Shown here one piece after another: positions 1-7,827 of a stretch of DNA of 64,000 bases. The number at the start of each line of letters is the position of its first letter. Within the stretch, counting starts at the first letter, position 1. A model generated the notes under the pieces. It had not been told where the DNA came from. It worked only from the letters and a program-made list of their open reading frames with translations, and searched no databases. Both the position numbers and the translations under genes were made by a program. This DNA comes from Stappia sp. ES.058 (GTDB lineage: Bacteria; Pseudomonadota; Alphaproteobacteria; Rhizobiales; Stappiaceae): NCBI RefSeq assembly GCF_900105595.1, contig NZ_LT629784.1:3936501-4000500 (forward strand). Direction: 5' to 3'.

Positions 1-722
1 GGCTGGCCCTGATCCTCTCCGACGTGCCGTGTGACGATCTCGCCATTATCGCCTCCGGCCCGACGGTCGCCGATCCGGCTCCGCCGGCAAAGGCGCTGGA
101 GATCGTGCGCGATCTCGGCCTTTCCGACCGCATGGCGCCAAGCGTCATGGCGCATCTTCAGGTGCGTGCTGAGCTTCCGGCGGAGGATTTTGTCCACACG
201 ACCAAAAACCGGCTTATCGGCTCCAACCGCATCAGCCTGCACGCGACGGAAAGCGCCGCGCACCACCACAGCTACAAGGTGATCGTCTTGTCGGAATGGC
301 TCGAGGGTGACGTGCAGGACGCGGCCGAGGCCTTCCATGACGCGGCGCGTGCCGCGCCGACCGGGCAGAAGATCGCCATCCTCGCCGGCGGCGAGACCTC
401 CGTGCATGTCACCGGCCCGGGCAAGGGCGGCCGGAACCAGGAGATGGCGTTGCGCTTCGCCGCGCTCTGCGAAAGCACTCCCTTACCAAGGGTGTGGGCC
501 TTCCTGTCCGGCGGTACCGACGGCCGCGACGGCCCGACCGACGCGGCGGGCGGCCTTGTCACGGCGGAGACGATAGCGGCGCTAGAGGTGAAAGGCGTGT
601 CGACGGATGCTCACCTCGCCGAGAACGACGCCTATCACGCGCTTGCAGCGGCCGACGCGCTGGTGATGACGGGCGCGACGGGCACGAATGTGGCGGATTT
701 GCAGGTGCTGCTGCTGGGGTGA
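1..722 (+). CDS. Glycerate kinase (GckA/TtuD, MOFRL family), 3' part only
   Basis: Glycerate kinases of this type phosphorylate D-glycerate with ATP to 2-phosphoglycerate in the cytoplasm, in serine-cycle, tartrate or hydroxypyruvate metabolism. The frame is open to the left edge and the first residues read LILSDVPCDDLAIIASGPTV, a conserved internal block, so about half of the roughly 420-residue protein lies outside the window. The C-terminal MOFRL domain follows, with ILAGGETSVHVTG, a GGRNQE block and the SGGTDGRDGPTDAAGG glycine-rich loop. The GTG at 24 is internal and not a real start. Family assignment is firm. The substrate could also be a related hydroxy acid. Confidence 0.9.
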   Translation, partial: LALILSDVPCDDLAIIASGPTVADPAPPAKALEIVRDLGLSDRMAPSVMAHLQVRAELPAEDFVHTTKNRLIGSNRISLHATESAAHHHSYKVIVLSEWLEGDVQDAAEAFHDAARAAPTGQKIAILAGGETSVHVTGPGKGGRNQEMALRFAALCESTPLPRVWAFLSGGTDGRDGPTDAAGGLVTAETIAALEVKGVSTDAHLAENDAYHALAAADALVMTGATGTNVADLQVLLLG

Positions 723-796
723 ACAGGAGTCGATGGCGCGGGTTTCCTTGATCCTCCGCACTGAGTTGATCCACCGTCATGCCTAGTTACGTGAAT

Positions 797-1426
797 CTAA
801 AGTTCGCCACATAGGGTTTGCTCCATTCTCTGGCAGGACCGATTGACGGCAGCGAGGATTTGGTCGGCAGACTTGACCCATCGATAGGGTTTGGGGTGTT
901 CGTTGTGGGCTTCGATGAAGACGGCAATGTCGGCCTCCAGTTCGGCGGTGGAGCGGTGGACGCCCCGTTGCAATTGCTTACGCGTCAACTCGGCGAACCA
1001 GCGTTCCACCTGATTGATCCAGTTGGCCGGGGTCGGCGTGAAATGCACATGCCAATGCGGGCGTCGCGCGAGCCAGGCCTTGATCTTGGGTGTCTTGTGG
1101 GTGGCGTAATTATCCATCACCAGATGCACCTCCGGCCCCTCCGGCGTGGCCTCGTGACGGTTGTAGCCATAAGCCGGATGTGCCAGGGCAAGCGCCTTGA
1201 TGTGGCTCTTGTGGATCGGCGGCAGATCCTTCAGCCCCTCGAAGCCCTGGGTCTGAAATCGCCGTTTCCATTCGTAGAAGCTGGTCCGGTCAAGGCCGCG
1301 CTGCCGACAAGCCTCTGCAACATTGCCGAGTTGCTTCGCCAGTTCGATGACGCTCAGACGGCTCTGAGCCAGCTTGCTGGCCGCATCACGCGGCTCCGAT
1401 CTATTGGCTGTCGATGATCGTCCCAT
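797..1426 (-). pseudogene. Chimeric transposase: IS481-type N-terminus fused to IS630-type C-terminus
   Basis: The 209-codon frame joins two unrelated transposases. Residues 1 to about 93 are the helix-turn-helix leader of an IS481-type element (SVIELAKQLGNVAEAC, then RTSFYEWKRRFQ), with a short internal gap after IHKSH. From about residue 97 the sequence is the IS630 DDE core (VHLVMDNYATHKTPK, then WINQVERWFAELTRKQLQRG), keeping the second D at 105 and the E at 141. The first catalytic aspartate of IS630 and the whole IS481 catalytic core are missing, so it should be inactive. It is a deletion or recombination scar that happens to remain in frame. Whether it is expressed cannot be told. Confidence 0.8.
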
Positions 1427-1477
1427 GGCAGTATTCTCCTATCCAAAAAGAGCATGGATAGAAGCTTAAGAGGACAC

Positions 1478-1924
1478 TTGACGGTAGAGCCATTGTCATA
1501 CTTGATCGGCGGGGCAACGCTGCTCTTTGCTCTGAAATGATATGCCGGAGGCGGACGGGTCGTTCAACGCGGGCGTTCCAATGAAGGTGCAGCGATAGCA
1601 GGCACCGCTTCGGGCGTGACCACGATGGTCGCCCATTCTGGCGGTCCACAGCTCGCGATGTATCTCCTGCCATTGGGAGTACTGAAAAGTATCTATGCCG
1701 GACCGGCCAGCCTTTTCTTCACTGCTGGGAATAATGTAAAACTGTTTTCATGGATTTGGCTTGCGTCGATTGCCGGCGCGCCGTGGTTTTTGATTCTGCT
1801 TGCCCTTCTCGCCGTTCCGCTTGGTGCATGAGTTGGCTGGAGGTTGCACGAACGTTTTGACCAAACGCTGTTTTGCAAGGTGTTATTTGCTCTTCTCGTC
1901 CTCGTTGCTGCTAATTTTGTCTGA
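1478..1924 (+). pseudogene. Decayed TauE/SafE (TSUP) exporter, 5' end lost and two in-frame TGA codons
   Basis: One reading frame encodes the middle and C-terminal part of a sulfite-exporter-type membrane protein: a TTMVAHSGGPQLAMYLLP block (family: TTMxAHAGGPPxAxYLLP), a transmembrane stretch, then after a stop RLHERFDQTLFCKVLF and a last hydrophobic segment. TGA codons at 1538-1540 and 1829-1831 sit where tryptophan would be natural (ALK-W-YAGG and LGA-W-VGWRLHERFD), so each is probably a TGG to TGA change. The N-terminal half is missing, apparently removed by the neighbouring transposase remnant. Other genes here use TGA as a normal stop, so recoding is unlikely. The left limit is uncertain. 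Confidence 0.65.
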
Positions 1925-2037
1925 GACGGGCCAGCGGATACATTGTTGCGTAGTGCCCGCCGCGACTTCACAAGTCGTCCCTCTGAGCCCATTCTTGAAG
2001 CTCTTAAGCGACATACGAGCCCCGGTTGCGCGATATA

Positions 2038-2781
2038 TCATGCGACAAAGTAGTATGCGCTCAACGCAAGGCCCACACCGATAACGACCACACGTAGTGC
2101 GCCACCTGGAATGCGTCGGGCCACTCGTGCTCCGCCATAGCCACCGATTAACGCGCCAAAAAGAACTGCAGAAGCTTGGAGCCATGCGACAGCGCCCGCT
2201 ATGGCGAACACGAGCACCGAAATCGACGTGATAATCGTCGCCAGCCAGTTCTTCTGCGCGTTGGCCATTTGGATATCGCGCACTCCAATGATCGTCAGCG
2301 CCGCCATAAGCAAGACCCCCAGACCTGCACCGAAGTAACCGCCGTAGACTGCAAACAAGAACTCTACGCCGCTTGTCAGCCAGAGTGACCCGGATTGCAG
2401 ACGCGCGGATGCGGACGCCAGTGCCGGGCCAAACGCGAACAGCAATGTTGCTGCAAGCAAAAGCCAGGGAACCAGCCCTTCAAAAGCTACGGATCCGGTT
2501 TGGAGGAGCAGACCGGCTCCAAGCAGCCCACCCAGTGCTACTATCGCACTTCGCAAGATCAGTGGTCGGCCAGCGGCTTTTAGTTCTTCCTTATAGGCTG
2601 GCACAGCCGCTGCGTGGCCCGGGTAGATCGCGACCGCATTCGAAGCGTTTGCCGTAAGCGGATCGAGGCCAGCGGCGATTAACGCAGGAAAAGTAAAGAA
2701 CGTGCCGCCCCCCGCGATGGCATTCACGCCGCCGCCAATGATGCCTGCAAGGAAGAGGAAAACGATGATCAGGGGGTCCAT
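2038..2781 (-). CDS. TauE/SafE (TSUP) family membrane transporter
   Basis: About 247 residues, the usual length of the family, with seven to eight hydrophobic segments. The N-terminal repeat has AGIIGGGVNAIAGGGTFFTFP and the C-terminal repeat has VYGGYFGAGLGVLLMAAL, the two hallmark halves of TSUP proteins, which export sulfite, sulfoacetate or other small organosulfur or organic anions across the inner membrane. The ATG at 2781 is taken as the start; an in-frame TTG lies four codons upstream and neither has a strong ribosome site. The AraC-type gene just upstream on the same strand may regulate it. The substrate cannot be read from sequence. Confidence 0.88.
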   Translation of the reverse strand: MDPLIIVFLFLAGIIGGGVNAIAGGGTFFTFPALIAAGLDPLTANASNAVAIYPGHAAAVPAYKEELKAAGRPLILRSAIVALGGLLGAGLLLQTGSVAFEGLVPWLLLAATLLFAFGPALASASARLQSGSLWLTSGVEFLFAVYGGYFGAGLGVLLMAALTIIGVRDIQMANAQKNWLATIITSISVLVFAIAGAVAWLQASAVLFGALIGGYGGARVARRIPGGALRVVVIGVGLALSAYYFVA

Positions 2782-2868
2782 GGGAAAACTCAAATCCGCT
2801 TTTCGTTGTCGAATAGCAGTTTAGCTGATCCCGGATGTTCGTCTGGTAAGTTTGTGACCTTGTGTGCT

Positions 2869-3531
2869 TTAGCCTTTGGCGTATCGCCCCGGTGAGATGC
2901 CGAAGGACGCGCGGAACTGCCGACCAAGGTGGCTCTGGTCAGTAAACCCCAGCTCTGCCGCCACCGATGCCAGCGTTTCACCATTTGCGATCTTGCTGCG
3001 AGCCTGATCCAATTGCGTCGCCTTGAAATGAGCATGAGGTGAAATTCCAGCTTCACGCTTGTATCGTCGGATGTGCCCTTCGCGGCTTTGCGGCCAGTCG
3101 GGCATTTCATGATGGTCGTACCGATATTTCGACAGCTTCGGATCGGCCCAAACCAACCTGCCCTCTGAAATTAAGGACAAAAGTGCAGGAAGGTCGAAAG
3201 ATGGACCATTCTTGCTCATGTCGCACACCCAATCCGGTAAACTCGGATACCGGAGAATGGACGCTATCCAATTGTAACGAACCGAAGGGTCAATATAGGC
3301 GTTGAAGCCTTCCCAGTCGTCTTGGTCAGCCAAGTGAACCACGCCCGGTGGGATAATAAGAATTGAATTTGTTAGGACATTTACAGCCTGCCGAGCAAGA
3401 TTCACCCGTCGCGACCCTTTGGTGACCACCATGACTTGCACGTTCGTATGGACGTGTGGCCGGAGCGGCTTACGTGCCGTCTCAGTCGGAATGCCGAGCT
3501 CAATCAAAGGATTGCGAAAATATGTCCACAT
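2869..3531 (-). CDS. AraC-family transcriptional regulator, probably internally deleted
   Basis: The protein has an AraC N-terminal cupin-like sensor (HVHTNVQVMVVTKGSRRVNL, IIPPGVVHLAD) and a C-terminal helix-turn-helix ending TLASVAAELGFTDQSHLGRQF and SPGRYAKG, the classic second HTH and its tail. At about 220 residues it is 50 to 70 shorter than usual. Between LSLISEGRL and REGHIRRYKREAGISPHAHF the rest of the sensor and the first part of HTH 1 appear to be missing, without loss of frame. The ATG at 3531 begins MWTYFRNPLIE; a TTG six codons upstream is an alternative. Either a dead regulator or a divergent short one. It may have controlled the exporter downstream. Confidence 0.7.
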   Translation of the reverse strand: MWTYFRNPLIELGIPTETARKPLRPHVHTNVQVMVVTKGSRRVNLARQAVNVLTNSILIIPPGVVHLADQDDWEGFNAYIDPSVRYNWIASILRYPSLPDWVCDMSKNGPSFDLPALLSLISEGRLVWADPKLSKYRYDHHEMPDWPQSREGHIRRYKREAGISPHAHFKATQLDQARSKIANGETLASVAAELGFTDQSHLGRQFRASFGISPGRYAKG

Positions 3532-3732
3532 ACCGGTATGGTAGCGCAATTTGATCGGGCAAGAAAGGAGGCATTCAGTGAGCCAAGATCAACGGCGGGA
3601 GAGCCCCGCGTTGCTGACAGTCCATATCGGTTTTCTGCACCGCGCCGTCGTTTATCCACTAGGACCTGTCCCCATAAACGGGTTTCGTTGAGGCGTGAGA
3701 TTTGATTCAACCTCCCGAATAAGGAGGTTGCC

Positions 3733-4172
3733 ATGCGCCGTCACGAATTGAGCGACAAGGAATGGTCGATCATCGAGCCGCTTTTGCCGCGCAACAGCCG
3801 GGGTGTGAAGCGTGTCGATGATCGACGCGTCATCAACGGCATCCTTTGGCGTTTCCGAACCGGCTCGTCTTGGCGCGATGTGCCGGAGCGCTATGGCCCA
3901 CGCACGACGCTCTACAACCGGTTCTGCCGATGGCGTGCGTCAGGTGTCTGGGATCAGCTTCTGGACGCGGTGTCAAAGGCTTACGACGGCGACATCGTGA
4001 TGATCGACAGCTCTTGCGTCCGCGTCCACCAGCATGGTGCCGGCGCGAAAAAGGGGGATCTGAAGATCCGTGCATGGGACAGTCCCGCGGCGGTTTGACG
4101 ACCAAGATCCATGCACTGGTCGACACCGAAGGTCGCCCGGTGCGGATCGAACTCACCGCCGGGCAGGCCGGC
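3733..4172 (+). pseudogene. IS5-family transposase, frameshifted and 3'-truncated
   Basis: Starts MRRHELSDKEWSIIEPLLP, then INGILWRFRTGSSWRDVPERYG and VMIDSSCVRVHQHGAGAKK, the DDE transposase of the IS5/IS427 group. A good Shine-Dalgarno (AAGGAGG) precedes the ATG. At the A5-G5 run around 4048-4057 the frame slips: the continuation SRGGLTTKIHALVDTEGRPV lies in the next frame. The homology stops after LTAGQAGD, where the sequence joins an oppositely oriented IS3 fragment. The left end of the element is probably near 3655-3665. Inactive remnant. Confidence 0.85.
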
Positions 4173-4306
4173 GACGCGCCGCCTGGGCGACAGAAACGCC
4201 CTGATCCTTGACCAGATTCACCGCCTCGAGCTTGAACTCTCGGCTGAACTTCCGTCTCTGCATTCCAACTCTCCAGTTCAAAAAACACCTTAACTCGGTG
4301 TCCTCA
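4172..4306 (-). mobile_element. IS3-family left end with first ~30 codons of orfA
   Basis: Read on the minus strand, an IS3 terminus (TGAGGACACCGAGTTAAGG) is followed by a GGAG-type ribosome site and an ATG at 4263 opening MQRRKFSREFKLEAVNLVK, continuing DQGVSVAQAAR. This is the N-terminal helix-turn-helix of IS3-family OrfA. It breaks off at the junction with the IS5 relic. Only one end of the element is present. Confidence 0.8.
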
Positions 4307-4334
4307 AAACCGGCAGCAGCTCACATGGCGACAG

Positions 4335-4976
4335 CTACGGATGTGGAGCGTGATGCGAATTTACCGTCTGCAGCAGGCCTTCGATCCAGCAATCAAAGTT
4401 CTGATCCGTCGTTTCCGCGCGTCCGCTTTCGGTGTGCCGCGTGCGATCGGCGATAAAAAACTGGATGCTTTGGATGCCAGCGGTCTTCATCGCCAAGCGA
4501 AGATAGCTCGTGGCGAAGTCGGGCTGGGCGCCGGGCCCATCAAGGCGCCCACCTGCGGCCATGATGCAAAGGGTAGGGCGATCCGCGAGCAATCCGGTTT
4601 TCCCGGTGGGGTTGGCACGGAAGGTCCGGTTGGGCCTGAGCACGTGGTCGACCCAGACCTTCAGGCCGGAGGGCAGGGTGAAGTTGTACATCGGGAAGTC
4701 GATGACGATCACTTCGGCCGCCTCCATCTCGGCGATAAGGCGCTCGGACAGGGCGAGAGATTCGTGGTCTTGGGCGTTTCGTTCCAAGGGTGTGCGCAGG
4801 CTGGCCTCGACGAAGGTTTCGTCCAGGTGTGGCAAGGCGGGGCGCGTCAAGTCGCGGTGGCAGAGCGTCAGCGCCGGGTGTGCCGACAGGAGACGCTCGA
4901 CGGCGCACTGGCCAAGTCGGCGACTGTGGGATTGCGCGGTTCGCGAACTGGCGCTGATGTGGAGCAGCGTCCTCAT
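4335..4976 (-). CDS. azoR: FMN-dependent NADH-azoreductase
   Basis: AzoR/AcpD-type flavodoxin-fold quinone and azo reductase: a cytoplasmic enzyme that uses NADH and FMN to reduce quinones and azo bonds, mostly for electrophile defence. Visible motifs are the FMN phosphate loop HISASSRTAQSHSR at the N-terminus, PMYNFTLPSGLKVWVDH and LCIMAAGGR. The chosen ATG overlaps the stop of the upstream acetyltransferase gene as ATGA, which argues for translational coupling. The frame stays open upstream but that stretch is the other gene read out of frame. It is the last gene of a three-gene unit that starts with the AhpD-like gene. Confidence 0.9.
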   Translation of the reverse strand: MRTLLHISASSRTAQSHSRRLGQCAVERLLSAHPALTLCHRDLTRPALPHLDETFVEASLRTPLERNAQDHESLALSERLIAEMEAAEVIVIDFPMYNFTLPSGLKVWVDHVLRPNRTFRANPTGKTGLLADRPTLCIMAAGGRLDGPGAQPDFATSYLRLAMKTAGIQSIQFFIADRTRHTESGRAETTDQNFDCWIEGLLQTVNSHHAPHP

Positions 4977-5410
4977 TCCGCGCTCGTCAGGGGGATGTTG
5001 AAGCGCAAGGCGCTGGCGAGCATTCCCTGGCGGAAATAGAAGCGATGCCCCAATGCGTTTGACAGCGGGGTATCGAGGCTCAACCTGCTGCATCCCTCTG
5101 CGTGACCTATGGTCTGCACATGGTCGAGAAGCCGCTGGCCAAGCCCGCCGCTGCGCCGGGTTTGCTCGGTCACGAGGTCATCAAGGTAGAGGTGCCGCCC
5201 GTGCATCAGGTTCTTCTGAAGCCGGTAGCCCGCCAGCGCCACGGGCCTGCCGTCTTCGTAAATTGCGAGCAGCCGGTAGCCCTCGGCCTCCTGGCTTTGC
5301 CAGCGGGCCACGAATTCGGCGACGGTTTTTAGATGCGGGCGCAGTTGCCGCATCAATTCGAAGCAGGTGGCGACGGCGGCGGCGTCCTCGACCGGAATGA
5401 TCGGGCTCAT
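4973..5410 (-). CDS. GNAT-family N-acetyltransferase
   Basis: A protein of about 145 residues with the GNAT fold: RLLAIYEDGRPVALAGYRLQ (beta 2-3), LYLDDLVT (beta 4), then the acetyl-CoA loop RRSGGLGQRLLDHV (Q/RxxGxG/A type) and the C-terminal LSLDTPLSNALGHRFYFRQGM. The start MSPIIPVEDAA is chosen because it overlaps the preceding stop by ATGA and has GGAGG just upstream. It sits between an AhpD-like oxidoreductase and an azoreductase, so a role in detoxifying a small molecule is plausible, but the acceptor substrate is unknown. Confidence 0.85.
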   Translation of the reverse strand: MSPIIPVEDAAAVATCFELMRQLRPHLKTVAEFVARWQSQEAEGYRLLAIYEDGRPVALAGYRLQKNLMHGRHLYLDDLVTEQTRRSGGLGQRLLDHVQTIGHAEGCSRLSLDTPLSNALGHRFYFRQGMLASALRFNIPLTSAE

Positions 5411-5886
5411 CTTGCCTCCGCCGTTGCCATGGTGCGAAAATGCAGCGCGCCGGCGATGCGATTCCACGCGTTGATATTGGCGATGGCGATGGTGAGGTTG
5501 ACCCGCTCGGGCTCTGCAAAGGCGCTGTCCAGCGCAGCGCTTGCGTCCGGGGGCAGTCCGGCCGTGGGCGTCTGGGTGACATGTTCGGCCCAGGCGAGCG
5601 CCGCGCGTTCGCGCGCGCTGTAGAGTGCGGTATCGCGCCAGGCGGGCAGCAGGTCTAGCTTTGCCTCTTCAACCCCGGTGCGCCGCGCTACCCGCAGGTG
5701 TAGTTCGGTGCAGAAGGCGCAGGCGTTGATCTGCGAGACGCGCAGTTTCACCAATTCGGTTATGGATTTCTCGAGCCCTGAGGCATCGACCGCCTTGCTC
5801 ATCGCCAGCAATGTCGTCAGTGCTTCAGGGAAGTCCCTTTCAAAATCGGCATAGGTCAGTCTGCGTTTGGTCGTCATGTTGGACAT
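5407..5886 (-). CDS. AhpD-like carboxymuconolactone decarboxylase family protein
   Basis: Alkylhydroperoxidase-like protein of about 159 residues. The helix carrying the redox motif reads ELVKLRVSQINACAFCTELH, so the CxxC pair and the downstream histidine of AhpD peroxidases are present. The start MSNMTTKRR has an AGGGG four bases upstream; MTTK nine bases downstream is an alternative. First gene of the unit with the acetyltransferase and azoreductase, divergent from a MarR regulator across a short dyad-rich gap. This is the usual layout of MarR-controlled responses to quinones or organic peroxides. Confidence 0.88.
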   Translation of the reverse strand: MSNMTTKRRLTYADFERDFPEALTTLLAMSKAVDASGLEKSITELVKLRVSQINACAFCTELHLRVARRTGVEEAKLDLLPAWRDTALYSARERAALAWAEHVTQTPTAGLPPDASAALDSAFAEPERVNLTIAIANINAWNRIAGALHFRTMATAEAR

Positions 5887-5904
5887 GGCCCCTATAGGTG
5901 ATAT

Positions 5905-5940
5905 TGTCAGAATCCTGACATTAATATCAGAGTTCTGATA
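5905..5940. promoter_or_regulatory. Two inverted repeats in the marR/ahpD gap, likely MarR operators
   Basis: TGTCAG-N4-CTGACA (5905-5920) and TATCAGA-N2-TCTGATA (5925-5940) are clean dyads with related half-sites (TRTCAG). Their centres are 20 bp apart, close to two helical turns, so two dimers would bind the same DNA face. The second dyad abuts the marR ATG. Such placement predicts autorepression and repression of the divergent trio. Role is inferred; the symmetry is seen directly. Confidence 0.65.
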
Positions 5941-6408
5941 ATGGGCAAGACGACAACGGACCCTCCGGAGCAAGGGGAGGGCAAGCGCGGGCAGGATGGC
6001 TATCTAGGCTACCTTCTGCGCCAGGCCGCGAACGGCTACCGGAATCGGGTGGAAACGGTCCTGCGCGCAACCCGGCTGACCCAGCCGCAATTCGCCGCTC
6101 TGACCATGCTCGACGCCTATCCGGAGCATTCAAGCGCCGATCTGGCCCGGATCGCGCTTCTGACCCCGCAGACGATGAGTACGATCCTGCAGAACCTCGA
6201 AAAGGCCGGGCTGATCCTGCGCTACCCGAATCAGGAGCATGGGCGCAAACGGAGAATCGCGCTGACCGAGGCGGGGCGCGCGGTGCTGGCCCAGGCAAAA
6301 GCGCTTGTCTACGCGCTGGAGGACGAACTGGCCGAAGGGTTCTCCAGGGCGGAGCAGGCAACGGTCCGTCGCTGGCTGGTCGCGGCGGCTCGGGGCGTTG
6401 AGGGCTGA
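5941..6408 (+). CDS. MarR-family transcriptional regulator
   Basis: A winged-helix protein of 155 residues: LTQPQFAALTMLDAYPEHSSADLARIALLTPQTMSTIL forms the HTH, and RYPNQEHGRKRRIALTEAGRAVL the wing with the typical R/K-rich turn. It is divergent from the AhpD-like/GNAT/azoreductase unit and very likely its repressor. The only usable start is the ATG directly against the operator-like dyad; a stop lies 42 bases upstream in frame and there is no Shine-Dalgarno, so the mRNA may be leaderless. The ligand is unknown, with a quinone, peroxide or azo compound expected from the target genes. Confidence 0.9.
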   Translation: MGKTTTDPPEQGEGKRGQDGYLGYLLRQAANGYRNRVETVLRATRLTQPQFAALTMLDAYPEHSSADLARIALLTPQTMSTILQNLEKAGLILRYPNQEHGRKRRIALTEAGRAVLAQAKALVYALEDELAEGFSRAEQATVRRWLVAAARGVEG

Positions 6409-6426
6409 CGAGGCAGGGAGGAGGAC

Positions 6427-6700
6427 GGGCTGTGGCTCAGTCGAATTCCGCCACCAGCGCCTCGGCGAAGGCGCGCAGGCGCGGCGTGATTCGGCGCGGT
6501 TTGGGAAGGCGAGAGTGAGAGGGGGCCGACAGCGACGGCACCCGCAAGAAGCAGGTCGCGGTCCATCAGCTGATTGTCGACGGTGATGGCGCCCTCGGGG
6601 AGTGCCCGACCGGAAAGCACATGGCACTCCAGAAAGGCGTGCAATTCCGGCGCCGGGCCAATGAAATGCGAAATCTCGGCAAGGCTGTCGGGGTGTCGTT
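6427..6700 (-). pseudogene. Degraded LysR-like C-terminal remnant
   Basis: On the minus strand one frame ends with RRITPRLRAFAEALVAEFD and a stop, which looks like the last helix of a LysR effector domain. Further 5' an overlapping frame holds GAITVDNQLMDRDLLLAGA, which resembles a LysR ligand domain. The two parts are in different frames with the join missing, and no HTH is present. This is a weak call: what is firm is that no intact gene lies here and that the segment abuts a truncated ABC permease. Confidence 0.35.
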
Positions 6701-6709
6701 GCGACCTAA

Positions 6710-7639
6710 CCAGTCTGGGCTGGCGCGACGATCTCGCTCACGCCGATCCTGATCGGCGTCCTGTCGGCGATTGCCTGTGCCTTGCCCGGCAATTTCCTCA
6801 TCCTGCGCCGGCAGGCGTTGATAGGGGATGCGATCAGCCATGTGGTGCTGCCGGGCATCGTCGTCGCCTTCCTCGCCACCGGGGTCATTGCCGCCCTGCC
6901 GATGCTGATCGGCGCGGCCGGGGCGGCGCTGGTCGCGGTGGTTCTGATCGAGACGATCAAGCGGGTCGGACGGATCGAGCCGGGGGCCGCCATGGGGGTC
7001 GTTTTCACATCCATGTTCGCCGGCGGCGTCCTGTTGCTGGAGCAGACCGACACGAGCGCGGTGCATCTCGATGTCGAGCATGCGCTGATGGGCAATCTGG
7101 AAAGCCTGATCTGGTTCGACGCCACCGGATGGGGCTCTCTGCTCGATCCGGTGGCGCTTGCGGGACTGCCGACCGAATTGCCGCGCATTGCGGTGGTGGC
7201 GGCCGCGATCGCCGTGTTGACGTTCGTTTTCTGGCGCCCGCTCAAGCTGTCGACGTTTGACGAGGGCTTTGCCGCGACGCTCGGCGTGCCGACCGGAGCG
7301 ATCGGACTGGCGCTCGTGGCCGCCTCGGCGGTCGCGGCGGTTGCGGCCTTCGACGCGGTCGGGTCGATCATCGTCATCGCGATGTTCATCTGTCCTCCGG
7401 CGGCGGCCCGTTTGATGACCAACCGGCTGGAGGCCCAGGTCGGCTGGAGCGTCGTCTTCGCCACGCTATCGGCCGTTGTCGGATATGTGCTGGCCGGCTA
7501 CGGCCCGCTCTGGTTCGGCGCACAGAACGCGGTGAGCGCCGCGGGCATGATCGCGGCGGTGTCCGGCGTCATTCTCGCCCTTGCTTGCCTTGCGGCTCCG
7601 CACCGCCGTCGTATCGGTGTCGTTCGGGGGCAGGGCTAG
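6710..7639 (+). CDS. Metal (Zn/Mn) ABC transporter permease, lacking its native start
   Basis: An ABC-3 family membrane subunit of the ZnuB/SitD type, moving zinc or manganese across the inner membrane. The hallmark LRRQALIGDAISHVVLPGIV is present, then GVVFTSMFAGGVLL, DEGFAATLGVPTG and GSIIVIAMFICPPAAARLMT; about eight hydrophobic segments are visible. The frame opens at 6710 after a stop but contains no ATG in the expected place; SLTPILIGVLSAIACALPGNFL supplies TM1 without an initiator. A TTG at 6782 would lose TM1. The partner ATPase and binding protein are absent on both sides. Probably a 5'-truncated orphan created by a deletion. Confidence 0.75.
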   Translation, partial: PVWAGATISLTPILIGVLSAIACALPGNFLILRRQALIGDAISHVVLPGIVVAFLATGVIAALPMLIGAAGAALVAVVLIETIKRVGRIEPGAAMGVVFTSMFAGGVLLLEQTDTSAVHLDVEHALMGNLESLIWFDATGWGSLLDPVALAGLPTELPRIAVVAAAIAVLTFVFWRPLKLSTFDEGFAATLGVPTGAIGLALVAASAVAAVAAFDAVGSIIVIAMFICPPAAARLMTNRLEAQVGWSVVFATLSAVVGYVLAGYGPLWFGAQNAVSAAGMIAAVSGVILALACLAAPHRRRIGVVRGQG

Positions 7640-7827
7640 GGTCAGAACCTGTTGCCATGACTGAAATGGCGTTCGAGATGACGAGAGATGCAAGGAAAAG
7701 CCCAAAGAGCGGGACTGTTCTCCCGGTCGAGGGCTTTGACGCCGCAGGTCAACGTCAGCTCGAGCATCCTTCGGATCGGGCGGATCCGCACGGAATACCA
7801 TATCGCAATCCCTTGAAAGGCTCCAGC

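Noticed and set aside
1538..1831. Reading the two TGA codons as tryptophan or selenocysteine
   Set aside because: Many genes here end normally at TGA, and no selenocysteine element or code change is indicated; pseudogene decay is simpler.
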